Shown here in pieces: positions 8,986 through 16,323 of a stretch of DNA of 64,000 bases. The stretch is from Porphyromonas canoris (GTDB taxonomy: Bacteria > Bacteroidota > Bacteroidia > Bacteroidales > Porphyromonadaceae). The notes under the pieces are model-generated. The model did no database searches and had not been told where the DNA came from. It was given only the letters and a program-made list of their open reading frames with translations. Both the position numbers and the translations under genes were made by a program. The number at the start of each line of letters is the position of its first letter. Positions within the stretch are counted from its first letter, which is position 1. The stretch covers positions 709,026 to 773,025 of the forward strand of contig NZ_JQZV01000013.1 of assembly GCF_000769115.1 (NCBI RefSeq). Reading direction: 5' to 3'.

Positions 8986-10131
8986 CTAGTCTTTATACTG
9001 AGAATAAGCCGACATATTTAGACTGTCAAGAGATAGGGTCTCGATGAGAGCATGATAGGTCTTGTCCTCCTCATGCTGTGTGCAGTACTGTATTCGTGTG
9101 ATGCGGTAAGTATGATCCTGCATCTCTTCTACTCTAAAGCGATTGAGTAGAAAGCCACTACGATAGACATAGTACCAACCATCGTCCCAATAAATGCCAT
9201 AGCGAGCATCCCATCCAGTGTCGTGAGATAAGCGAATACGCTGATATTCCCTTTCACTTAGAGGTTTATGAGCTACGATATTAGGTAAATCAAACCATTG
9301 CCAAACTTCAATATTCGTTAAAGCTCTATTCTTGGGGACGAAAGTTCGGAGAAGCTCTTTGTTCGACTCTATTAGCCCAAGCTCCACTCTATATAGTCCA
9401 CTAAGTTCTTTGGGAAGAGATAGCATAAACTGAGTATCACTGCCTTTGCCATACTTCTCCTTGATAAATCCATACTCACAACTATACATTGCCTCAGCGA
9501 TAGCTCCTGTCAAAGCTCCCAGGAGATGCTTGTCTCCATACGAACATCGCATAGCATTATGAAGGGCAGAAGTAAAGTCCCAGCTTTGTAGGAAGCATTG
9601 CCATGCATGATGGGCATAACCCAGTAAACTTACTTTGCCCTGAGGTTTCCAGTTCTTGATATAATGAATATCCTCCATTGCTTCCTGCTTCGTTGCCCCC
9701 TGACGTAGTCGGTAGATGATCTCCGCAATCTGAGTGAGATAGTACTCTTCTTTGCCTCCGTGAAACCTTCTTGAGTAGGCTAAAGTTGTTTCTAGAGGAG
9801 CATCACACCAGCCTCCAACAATGGATACTGCAAGATGCATTACACTCTTCACCTCCTTAGGGATAACGGCTTGATGCCCTGCCTCCGTCCAGTCGTTGAA
9901 GTCTGGACTGATATCTGTAATGCGATCTCGCTGTATTATCTCACGGATGTGTAGATAAAGGCTCTCCCATTCAACCTCGGATGATCCACGAAGCATCGGT
10001 TCCGTTAGACCAAGCACTGCAAGTCCAACCTCCGAAATGTTAGCCTTAGGAGCGATAAGCCTTTGATAAAAAAGGCTCTGATCACGCTCCCAAGTCCATG
10101 CTGCTAAGTCCCCTATAATTGCCCCTAACAT
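8986..10131 (-). CDS. ADP-ribosylglycohydrolase-like protein with a degenerate active site
   Basis: The start MLGAIIGDLAAW and the segment LLGALTGAIAEAMY near residues 203-216 match the ADP-ribosylglycohydrolase (ARH) family, which removes ADP-ribose from modified targets with a two-magnesium centre. Active members carry DDT near the N-terminus and GDSDT or GDTDT before the GAIAEAYYG helix. Here the second motif reads GDKHL (199-203) and the first is not visible, so metal binding is probably lost. The ATG at 10131 is chosen because family members begin exactly there; the frame stays open 20 codons further upstream. A C-terminal region of about 120 residues (WQWFDLPN onward) is extra. The neighbours are a decayed mob element and a recombinase. 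Confidence 0.6.
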   Translation of the reverse strand: MLGAIIGDLAAWTWERDQSLFYQRLIAPKANISEVGLAVLGLTEPMLRGSSEVEWESLYLHIREIIQRDRITDISPDFNDWTEAGHQAVIPKEVKSVMHLAVSIVGGWCDAPLETTLAYSRRFHGGKEEYYLTQIAEIIYRLRQGATKQEAMEDIHYIKNWKPQGKVSLLGYAHHAWQCFLQSWDFTSALHNAMRCSYGDKHLLGALTGAIAEAMYSCEYGFIKEKYGKGSDTQFMLSLPKELSGLYRVELGLIESNKELLRTFVPKNRALTNIEVWQWFDLPNIVAHKPLSEREYQRIRLSHDTGWDARYGIYWDDGWYYVYRSGFLLNRFRVEEMQDHTYRITRIQYCTQHEEDKTYHALIETLSLDSLNMSAYSQYKD

Positions 10132-10209
10132 ATTCTTAATGACATATCTTGGACAAAGATAAGTATACTCTCTCAGAGTACTTAAATACACTCATGAAGC
10201 TGATGATGC

Positions 10210-11142
10210 TTAGCCGAGGCTTTTGGTCATTTGGTCGATGACACGGCGCTTCTGGTCTAGGTTGGGGTGTACATATAGGTTGAGCGTTGTGCTGATATTG
10301 GCATGACCAAGCAAAGCACTCACCGTCTTGTAGTCGCAGCCGCTCTCTATACAGCGAGTGGCGAAGCTATGCCTTAGCCCGTGAAACTTGAGCTGTGGCA
10401 TATCCAGCTCTTGCATTAAGGCTCTATAATACATTCTATAGGTGCGTGGCTCTGTGGGTTTGCCCTCGTTCGTTAGGACATAATAGTCGGTATTGACGAT
10501 TTTGCTTAGGGGCTTAATGATGGCTTTGAGATCTCGGCTCAGAGGTATCTCGCGCATTGAGTTGCTTGTTTTTGGGGTACTCTCTACGATCTCGGTGTAT
10601 CGTGTACCATCGGGGCGTAGCATATAGATACGCTGGAGCGAACGGCTTACTCGAATCACCCCTTCTATCAAATCAATATCCGACCATTTGAGGGCACAAA
10701 TCTCCCCGATGCGCATTCCTGTGCTGAGACATATCAGAATGCCCAGATTACGAAAAGTAAAATGTTCACGCACATATTGCATAATCTTACGTTGATGTAC
10801 ACGAGGCAAGACTTCAATACGAGGAGCAATACACGCCGTAGGATATTTCAGTTCCATTTCTACATACTGCCAACCATAGTACTTGATGGCATGGCGGAGT
10901 ATCATTTTGAGAAGGATAATCAAATCTTTCGTTGTCTTAAGGCTTAGTCCCTGTTGTAGCTTTTCTAAGATGAATCCCTGTATCTGCTCTTCTGTCACGG
11001 CTCGATGTTCACGAAACATGGGCAGTAGATGTTTCTCGATTTGCAATGCATAGATAGAGTATGTACCTCGCTTTACAAACTGTTCTTTATTCGCCAACCA
11101 CTCACGAGCCACTTCGGCGAATGTGCTTGCTTTCTGATTCAT
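10210..11142 (-). CDS. Tyrosine recombinase, probable hsdS invertase
   Basis: A 310-residue tyrosine recombinase. It has an N-terminal SAM-like DNA-binding domain (about 1-105) and a catalytic domain with R144 (TGMRIGEICALKW), K191, H254 and R257 (HGLRHSF), H280 (LGHANISTT) and the nucleophile Y290. It sits 75 to 100 bases from the silent hsdS cassette, and the next genes form two convergent hsdS copies with inverted repeats. In Bacteroidetes and streptococci such recombinases invert hsdS segments, so that role is inferred. Integration of a former mobile element is the alternative. Confidence 0.85.
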   Translation of the reverse strand: MNQKASTFAEVAREWLANKEQFVKRGTYSIYALQIEKHLLPMFREHRAVTEEQIQGFILEKLQQGLSLKTTKDLIILLKMILRHAIKYYGWQYVEMELKYPTACIAPRIEVLPRVHQRKIMQYVREHFTFRNLGILICLSTGMRIGEICALKWSDIDLIEGVIRVSRSLQRIYMLRPDGTRYTEIVESTPKTSNSMREIPLSRDLKAIIKPLSKIVNTDYYVLTNEGKPTEPRTYRMYYRALMQELDMPQLKFHGLRHSFATRCIESGCDYKTVSALLGHANISTTLNLYVHPNLDQKRRVIDQMTKSLG

Positions 11143-11234
11143 AATGTCATTTTAAGGATTAATGAAACAAACAATGCCTCAAAATAACCCTTATATATCT
11201 AAATCCCTTAGGATTTAATGAATAACAAACAAAT

Positions 11235-11255
11235 TGTCCCCCTTTGCGCTTCCCC
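11235..11255 (+). repeat. Outer hsdS inverted repeat, left copy
   Basis: This 21-base sequence is repeated exactly, inverted, at 14153-14173. It encodes CPPLRFP at the start of both hsdS frames, just before the first target-recognition domain, and is the natural crossover site for exchanging whole coding regions. Confidence 0.8.
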
Positions 11256-12368
11256 GACTTCAACGACGACTGGACGCAGTGCTGTATTTCTGATTATGGA
11301 GATATAGTTACAGGCTCGACTCCTTCAACATCAGACCCTGAGAATTATCAAGAGAATGGATTCCTTTGGGCTTCTCCAGCCGATATAAATGAATCCAAGT
11401 TCATCGAAGCAACTAAGACAACACTATCGTTAAAGGGATTCAATTCTACGAGAAAGCTTCCGCCCTACACAGTCTTAGTAGTTTGTATAGGATCGACAAT
11501 TGGTAAAATGGCTATGTCTAAAACGGTAATGGCTACAAATCAACAAATAAACTCAATTGTCGTGTGTGAGAAGTATTCTCCTGAGTTTGTTTATTATGCG
11601 ATTGATAGCAGATTCCCTCAATATCTCACATCTGTCGCAGTCCAAGCAGTCCCCATTATATCAAAATCCACTTTTGGAGCATTAGAAAGTTGTGCTCCCT
11701 CCCTCACCGAGCAAAAGAAGATAGCGGACTTTCTGAGCTTGATTGACGAGCGGATTCAGTCGTGTAGCGAAACAATTAAGGAGCTAAAGACTCAGAAAGC
11801 TGGTCTACTCAATCAGCTATTCAGCCAAAAGCTCCGATTTCCCGACTTCACAGACGAATGGACGCAGACAACACTCGGCGAGATACTTGACTATGAACAA
11901 CCAACGTTCTATATAGTCAATAATACAGACTACTCAAATGATAGCAGTCTTATTCCCGTCTTAACAGCTAACAAGTCTTTTGTGCTTGGTTATGTAAACG
12001 AAGAAAATATATATGATAAAGGAGAATGTATTATCCTCGATGATTTTACTTTAGATATAAAGTTCGTTGATTTCCCATTTAAGATAAAATCATCAGCAAT
12101 TAAGATATTAACGGCAAAGAAAGGTGTTAATATCAAGATTATATATAACTATCTGTTATTTATGAATCTTAGAGGACAGGAGAAGGATCATAAGCGACAT
12201 TATATCTCAGAGGTTCAGCCATTATCTATTTCTCTACCCACTCTAGAGGAGCAGAAGAAGATAGCGGACTTTCTGAGTTTGATTGACGAGCGAATAGAGG
12301 TAGAAGAGCAACTACTTAAGAAGTACGAAGAGCAAAAGAAGTATTTGCTCCGACAAATGTTCGTCTAG
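11244..12368 (+). CDS. hsdS: Silent type I restriction specificity cassette (hsdS without start codon)
   Basis: The frame is open from just after a TAA at 11223-11225 but holds no ATG before the conserved RFPDFNDDW motif; the first usable codon is TTG at 11244. No promoter was noted. It encodes two target-recognition domains, each followed by the HsdS coiled coil (IADFLSLIDERI near 170 and 350). The first TRD (ending near residue 165) resembles the second TRD of the expressed hsdS at 12977-14200; the second TRD is unlike either. The gene faces its partner head on and shares three inverted repeats with it. It most likely serves as a donor of specificity domains and is expressed only after inversion. 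Confidence 0.8.
   Translation: MRFPDFNDDWTQCCISDYGDIVTGSTPSTSDPENYQENGFLWASPADINESKFIEATKTTLSLKGFNSTRKLPPYTVLVVCIGSTIGKMAMSKTVMATNQQINSIVVCEKYSPEFVYYAIDSRFPQYLTSVAVQAVPIISKSTFGALESCAPSLTEQKKIADFLSLIDERIQSCSETIKELKTQKAGLLNQLFSQKLRFPDFTDEWTQTTLGEILDYEQPTFYIVNNTDYSNDSSLIPVLTANKSFVLGYVNEENIYDKGECIILDDFTLDIKFVDFPFKIKSSAIKILTAKKGVNIKIIYNYLLFMNLRGQEKDHKRHYISEVQPLSISLPTLEEQKKIADFLSLIDERIEVEEQLLKKYEEQKKYLLRQMFV
11811..11850 (+). repeat. Central hsdS inverted repeat, left copy
   Basis: Forty bases identical (inverted) to 13543-13582, extending outward with a few mismatches to about 90 bases. It encodes NQLFSQKLRFPDF, the conserved linker between the two recognition domains. Crossover here would swap only the second domain. 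Confidence 0.8.
12249..12368 (+). repeat. C-terminal hsdS inverted repeat, left copy
   Basis: The last 120 bases of this hsdS match the end of the facing hsdS (12977-13096, inverted) at over 90 percent by eye. They encode the last coiled coil and the tail that contacts HsdM. Confidence 0.7.
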
Positions 12369-12385
12369 TCAAACACTTAAACACC

Positions 12386-12829
12386 ATGGTTATAGATTTT
12401 CGCCCCGAACTAATGCGCAGAAGCGTTTCTTATTGTCTTCGTAGTGATTGCCCAATCGCATCGACTTGCCTCCGTTATCTAGCTTATGCGCACTCTGAGC
12501 CTTTTCAGACACACAGCTTTGTAGACCCTCGCACACAGCCCACCGAACAAGGTTGCGCCCAGTATGTAAGCAATGAGATACAGCGTATGGCACGAGGGTT
12601 CAAACGTGCCATGGGCTTCGTACAACATCGAAGTATTGCGCATTTTCGGGCTAGGATTTGTTACGAACTAGGTTGTGGTCGTAGTCATTTCTATCGCTAT
12701 GCTTCGGGCGAATATCTACTAACGAAAGAGCAACAAGAGCAGGTTATCGAGGTATTTACAGAGTTTGAAGTAACTCCAAGGGAAGGTGTTTTTGATTCTT
12801 ATGAAGAGTCTTACAAAGTTTCTTATTAG
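12386..12829 (+). CDS. DUF6078-like protein between the two hsdS genes
   Basis: The 147-residue protein resembles the DUF6078 family of Bacteroidetes. It has an N-terminal cysteine cluster (CLRSDCPIASTCLRYLA, residues 17-33) typical of a small metal-binding motif, a conserved RGFKRAMGF segment, and a C-terminal helical part (FYRYASGEYLLTKEQQ). Function is unknown. It starts 17 bases after the silent hsdS and lies inside the segment bounded by the inverted repeats, so its orientation would flip with any inversion of the whole region. A similar context for this family elsewhere would hint at a role in the restriction locus. Confidence 0.6.
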   Translation: MVIDFRPELMRRSVSYCLRSDCPIASTCLRYLAYAHSEPFQTHSFVDPRTQPTEQGCAQYVSNEIQRMARGFKRAMGFVQHRSIAHFRARICYELGCGRSHFYRYASGEYLLTKEQQEQVIEVFTEFEVTPREGVFDSYEESYKVSY

Positions 12830-12862
12830 AGGTTTCTTTCTATATATCCTTATAATCTTTCC

Positions 12863-12950
12863 GTCCCATCAGCGTGGGACTGTATTCTCATCGTTGTGGG
12901 ATTGTATTCCCATCATTATGGGAACGCAGTCCCACAACGATGGGATTATT
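12863..12950. repeat. Four tandem 22-bp palindromic units between convergent hsdS genes
   Basis: Four adjacent 22-base units (starting at 12863, 12885, 12907 and 12929) each contain TCCCA or CTCA, a short core, then TGGGA. Unit 4 is also the inverted complement of unit 2 over 13 bases, so a larger hairpin can form. The block stands at the meeting point of two convergent transcripts and may act as a terminator. Confidence 0.7.
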
Positions 12951-12976
12951 GTTTATTAAGGTATTTGGTTAGGGAA

Positions 12977-13096
12977 CTAGACGAACATCTTACGAAGTAG
13001 ATACTTCTTTTGCTCTTCATACTTCTTAAGTAGTTGCTCTTCTACCTCTATCCGCTCGTCAATCAAACTCAGAAAGTCCGCAATCTTCTTTTGCTC
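12977..13096 (-). repeat. C-terminal hsdS inverted repeat, right copy
   Basis: Partner of 12249-12368. The two differ at scattered third-codon positions, so the repeats have begun to diverge or recombine only in parts. Confidence 0.7.
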
Positions 13097-14200
13097 GGCA
13101 AGGGAGGGATATTGATTACGCATTCTTTCAAACTCTCTTTTACTTAAAATAGGAACAACTTGTGTAGCTGACAGCCTACTATAGGCTAAAGATTTATTCA
13201 AAATCGCATAGTATACATATTCTGAATTTACTTTAGATTGATTTGGTATAATTGCATTGATTTGTTGATTAGTAGACATTTCTGTGACAGCAACACCAAC
13301 TTTCCCTATGATACCGATACATGAAACTAGGACGCTACCTAAAGGTAAACTGCGTGTTAAAGAAAAGCCTTTCGAGGAAAGCATCGTCTTCGTTTTTCTT
13401 ATGTATTTAGTTTGTCCCAAGTCCGAGGGAGATGCCCATAAATAATCAGAGGCATCATAATTGCAACTATCTGAAGTAGGTGGTGTAGATCCTGTAACAA
13501 CTTGCCCAAAGTCTGATACAAAACATTGCGTCCATTCGTCGTTGAAGTCGGGAAATCGGAGCTTTTGGCTGAATAGCTGATTCAGTAGACCCGCTTTCTG
13601 AGTCTTAAGCTCCTTAATTGTTTCGCTAAGGTTGGCTATGTGTTCGTCAATCAAGCGAAAAAAACACACAATCTTAGATTGCTCTTTGAGTGTAGGATGT
13701 GCTACACTTAGATTGCCGATTATATCTGAACTTAAATTTTGTTGTTTAGTGCCTTGTGCATACTTAAGCCCAATGTAATTCCCAAACCTCTGATACCATG
13801 AATATAGATATTCATTCATTACTCCTACCTTAGGAATAAATGCCATGCAAGCTTGGCTGATTGTTCCTGATGTTCCTATTATCGCACAATTACCTCTAAC
13901 ACCGCTAGCCTCTAGCCCATATATAGCGATTACAAGTGTATTAGGAGGTAAAATCTTTAATCCAACACTTTCAACTGCTTGTTGAGAGATTTTTTCATTA
14001 CTCATATGGAGATACCTATCTTTTAATTCTCCACTAGAGAACCAGTTTATATCTCCATTAAAATAGGCTTCATTCGTGCGATCTGGGGTGTTCCCAGAAT
14101 ATAATTCACACATTCCTTTCAAAGGAACGATTTGCCAATCGTCACTAAACTGGGGGAAGCGCAAAGGGGGACACTTGGGGATTTTATTAATCGTTGCCAT
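12977..14200 (-). CDS. hsdS: Type I restriction specificity subunit, expressed copy
   Basis: HsdS sets the DNA sequence recognised by the HsdM and HsdR subunits. The 407-residue protein has two recognition domains (about 12-165 and 215-375), each followed by a helical spacer (ETIKELKTQKAGLLNQL near 195). The ATG at 14200 is followed by a short leader (MATINKIPK) absent from the silent copy, and the gene begins 3 bases after the fic stop, so this copy is the one joined to the hsdR-hsdM-fic operon. Its first domain (FSDDWQIVPLKGM) has no close relative in the window, while the second resembles the first domain of the silent cassette. This is evidence that domains have moved between positions. 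Confidence 0.9.
   Translation of the reverse strand: MATINKIPKCPPLRFPQFSDDWQIVPLKGMCELYSGNTPDRTNEAYFNGDINWFSSGELKDRYLHMSNEKISQQAVESVGLKILPPNTLVIAIYGLEASGVRGNCAIIGTSGTISQACMAFIPKVGVMNEYLYSWYQRFGNYIGLKYAQGTKQQNLSSDIIGNLSVAHPTLKEQSKIVCFFRLIDEHIANLSETIKELKTQKAGLLNQLFSQKLRFPDFNDEWTQCFVSDFGQVVTGSTPPTSDSCNYDASDYLWASPSDLGQTKYIRKTKTMLSSKGFSLTRSLPLGSVLVSCIGIIGKVGVAVTEMSTNQQINAIIPNQSKVNSEYVYYAILNKSLAYSRLSATQVVPILSKREFERMRNQYPSLAEQKKIADFLSLIDERIEVEEQLLKKYEEQKKYLLRKMFV
13543..13582 (-). repeat. Central hsdS inverted repeat, right copy
   Basis: Exact inverted match of 11811-11850 within the linker of the expressed hsdS. Confidence 0.8.
14153..14173 (-). repeat. Outer hsdS inverted repeat, right copy
   Basis: Exact inverted match of 11235-11255. 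Located at codons 10-16 of the expressed hsdS, right after its unique start segment. Confidence 0.8.
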
Positions 14201-14203
14201 AGT

Positions 14204-14755
14204 CTACTGTCTTTTATAGCCCTCGTAATAGTAGGACTGCTCAATACCTTTGAATATCATCTCTCTATCGTCTACCTTATCAGTGAGTGCTGGCTGTAGG
14301 AGTACTCTCAGCTCTAAGTCATTGATTGGGCTACGCTCCATAGCTTGTAGGTAGAGATCCTTATCTACCTGAGACCAATCAACTACTCGTCCAAGTCTAT
14401 GCTTGAGGATCATATCCAGCCAAATGCGTGTAGCTCGCCCATTCGCCTCCATAAAGGGATGTGCGATATTCATCTCGACATATTTGGCAATAATCTGCTC
14501 AAATGTTTGCTCGGGCATCTGCTCGATAACTGGCAGAATAGCCTCGAGGTACATACAATTAGCAAATCGAAAACCTCCTTTGGCGATATTGAGTGTACGC
14601 AGTTTGCCTGCGAAGTCGTATAGCCCAGCGAATAGAGCGTGGTGTATCTGAGAAAGTCCCCGAAAGGTACCGACCTCGATTCGCTCGATTGCTCCCGAAC
14701 GGAATAGTTCAAAGGCTCGCTCAAGGCTCAGGGCATCTATTTGGTTCGTCGTCAT
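14204..14755 (-). CDS. Fic domain protein inside the type I restriction operon
   Basis: A 183-residue Fic/DOC-type protein. The catalytic motif reads [12 protein letters not shown] (H99), close to the HPFx(D/E)GNGR consensus except for alanine in place of the first glycine. Fic proteins transfer AMP or another phosphate-linked group to hydroxyl side chains of target proteins. No inhibitory (S/T)xxxE(G/N) helix is seen at either end. The gene is 5 bases from hsdM and 3 bases from hsdS, so it is an integral member of the operon. Fic genes in this slot are common in type I restriction loci, but their role there is not settled. The G-to-A change may reduce activity. Confidence 0.85.
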   Translation of the reverse strand: MTTNQIDALSLERAFELFRSGAIERIEVGTFRGLSQIHHALFAGLYDFAGKLRTLNIAKGGFRFANCMYLEAILPVIEQMPEQTFEQIIAKYVEMNIAHPFMEANGRATRIWLDMILKHRLGRVVDWSQVDKDLYLQAMERSPINDLELRVLLQPALTDKVDDREMIFKGIEQSYYYEGYKRQ

Positions 14756-14760
14756 AGTCT

Positions 14761-16308
14761 TTACTGGATTAGTCCGAGTTCGCGCAGATATACATTGATT
14801 TGGCTATCGAGCTCTGCACGGCGAGCCTCTAAGGTCTTAATCTCGGACATGACGGCTTGTATGTCAATCTCTTCTTCTTCCTCAAAAGTATCAACATAGC
14901 GAGGTATATTGAGGTTGTAGTCATTTGCACGGATTTCGTCCAAGGTTACAGCATGGCTATAACGCTCTATTTCAGTTCGGGTGCGGTAGGTTTCAACTAT
15001 TTTGGCGATGTGTTCGGGAGCAAGTTTGTTCTGTGCCTTGACCTTGTCAAACTCTCGGCTTGCATCAATGAATAAAATAGCATCGTTCTCCTGACGACAC
15101 TTGCGCATGACAAGAATGCAAGTCGGGATACCTGTTCCGTAGAAAAGGTTTGCAGGTAAGCCAATGACAGCATCAATCCAGTTTCGTGTCTCGATGAGAT
15201 ACTTACGAATAACGCCCTCGGCAGCACCACGGAATAGCACGCCGTGCGGAGCTACGCACGCCATAGTACCTCCATCATTGAGGTGATGGAGCATGTGTAG
15301 AATGAAGGCATAATCAGCCTTGGACGATGGTGCAAGTTTGCCAGCCTTATTAAATCGCTCGTCCTTGAGAAACAAGCTATCAGCCGACCACTTAGCCGAA
15401 AAAGGAGGATTCGCTACGATGGCATCGAACTGCTCCTCTCCAAAAAGGTCGTCCTCTAGCGTATCGCCCTGCATAATCGAGAAGCGATTAAAACGAACAT
15501 TATGCAGGAGCATATTCATTCGGGCGAGGTTGTAGGTCTTGGGGTTCTTCTCTTGCCCATAGATACGCACATCACCGATACCAGCGAGCTTGGCTACCTG
15601 TAGGAGTAGTGAGCCAGAACCACAAGTAGGGTCGTAAACATGCTTGAGGTGTGGGCTATGTACAGTTACTATTTGCGCCAAGATATTCGACACCTCTTGG
15701 GGCGTGTAGAATTCGCCTGCTTTCTTCCCTGCTCCTGCGGCAAACTCGCCAATCATATACTCGTAGGCATCGCCGAGGACATCAATCTCTGCGTCCTCGA
15801 TGCGGAAATCAATATCTCGAAGAGCAAGGAGAAGCTTAGAGATAAGTCTATTCTTCTCGTCTACGGTCTTTCCGAGGTTCTGCGAGGTTAGGTCTACATC
15901 ATCGAAGAGATTCTGAAAGTCATCTTTGCTCTCCGCACCTAGTGTAGAGTCTTCAATATGGTCGAACGCACGGCCTAAGTCCTCAATGATAAATTCGCCC
16001 CGACCAGCTCGCTCGGCAATAGAGGAGAATAGGAATTGAGGCTCTATGAAGTAGCCAATCTGGGTAATAGCTTCTTCTTTCAATCCAGCCTTTAGATCCT
16101 CTTGGTTCGAGTTCCAAGCCTCGGCAAAAGTGATATTATCTTCTGATAGTTCGCCAGCCAAAAAGAGTTCGATACGCTCAGAGAGATATTTGTAGAAGAT
16201 AAGCCCTAGAGAGTAATTCATAAACTGGGCAGCATCCATACTGCCTCTCATATCATTTGCCATTGCCCAGAGCTGAGCCTTGAGTATGCGCTTCTGTTCT
16301 TCGCTCAT
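14761..16308 (-). CDS. hsdM: Type I restriction DNA adenine methyltransferase subunit
   Basis: HsdM modifies adenine in the site chosen by HsdS and forms the core of both the methylase and the nuclease complex. The 515-residue protein has the N-terminal helical domain (1-150), the SAM-binding motif DPTCGSG at 226-232 and the catalytic NPPF at 300-303, followed by a C-terminal helical region with EEEEEIDIQ that contacts HsdS. Spacing is 15 bases from hsdR and 5 from fic, so the operon reads hsdR-hsdM-fic-hsdS. Confidence 0.96.
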   Translation of the reverse strand: MSEEQKRILKAQLWAMANDMRGSMDAAQFMNYSLGLIFYKYLSERIELFLAGELSEDNITFAEAWNSNQEDLKAGLKEEAITQIGYFIEPQFLFSSIAERAGRGEFIIEDLGRAFDHIEDSTLGAESKDDFQNLFDDVDLTSQNLGKTVDEKNRLISKLLLALRDIDFRIEDAEIDVLGDAYEYMIGEFAAGAGKKAGEFYTPQEVSNILAQIVTVHSPHLKHVYDPTCGSGSLLLQVAKLAGIGDVRIYGQEKNPKTYNLARMNMLLHNVRFNRFSIMQGDTLEDDLFGEEQFDAIVANPPFSAKWSADSLFLKDERFNKAGKLAPSSKADYAFILHMLHHLNDGGTMACVAPHGVLFRGAAEGVIRKYLIETRNWIDAVIGLPANLFYGTGIPTCILVMRKCRQENDAILFIDASREFDKVKAQNKLAPEHIAKIVETYRTRTEIERYSHAVTLDEIRANDYNLNIPRYVDTFEEEEEIDIQAVMSEIKTLEARRAELDSQINVYLRELGLIQ

Positions 16309-16323
16309 TGTCTTATATCGGTG

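Noticed and set aside
11244..12368. Left hsdS as an independently expressed gene
   Set aside because: There is no in-frame ATG between the upstream stop (11223-11225) and the conserved start motif and no promoter noted, so a silent cassette fits better.
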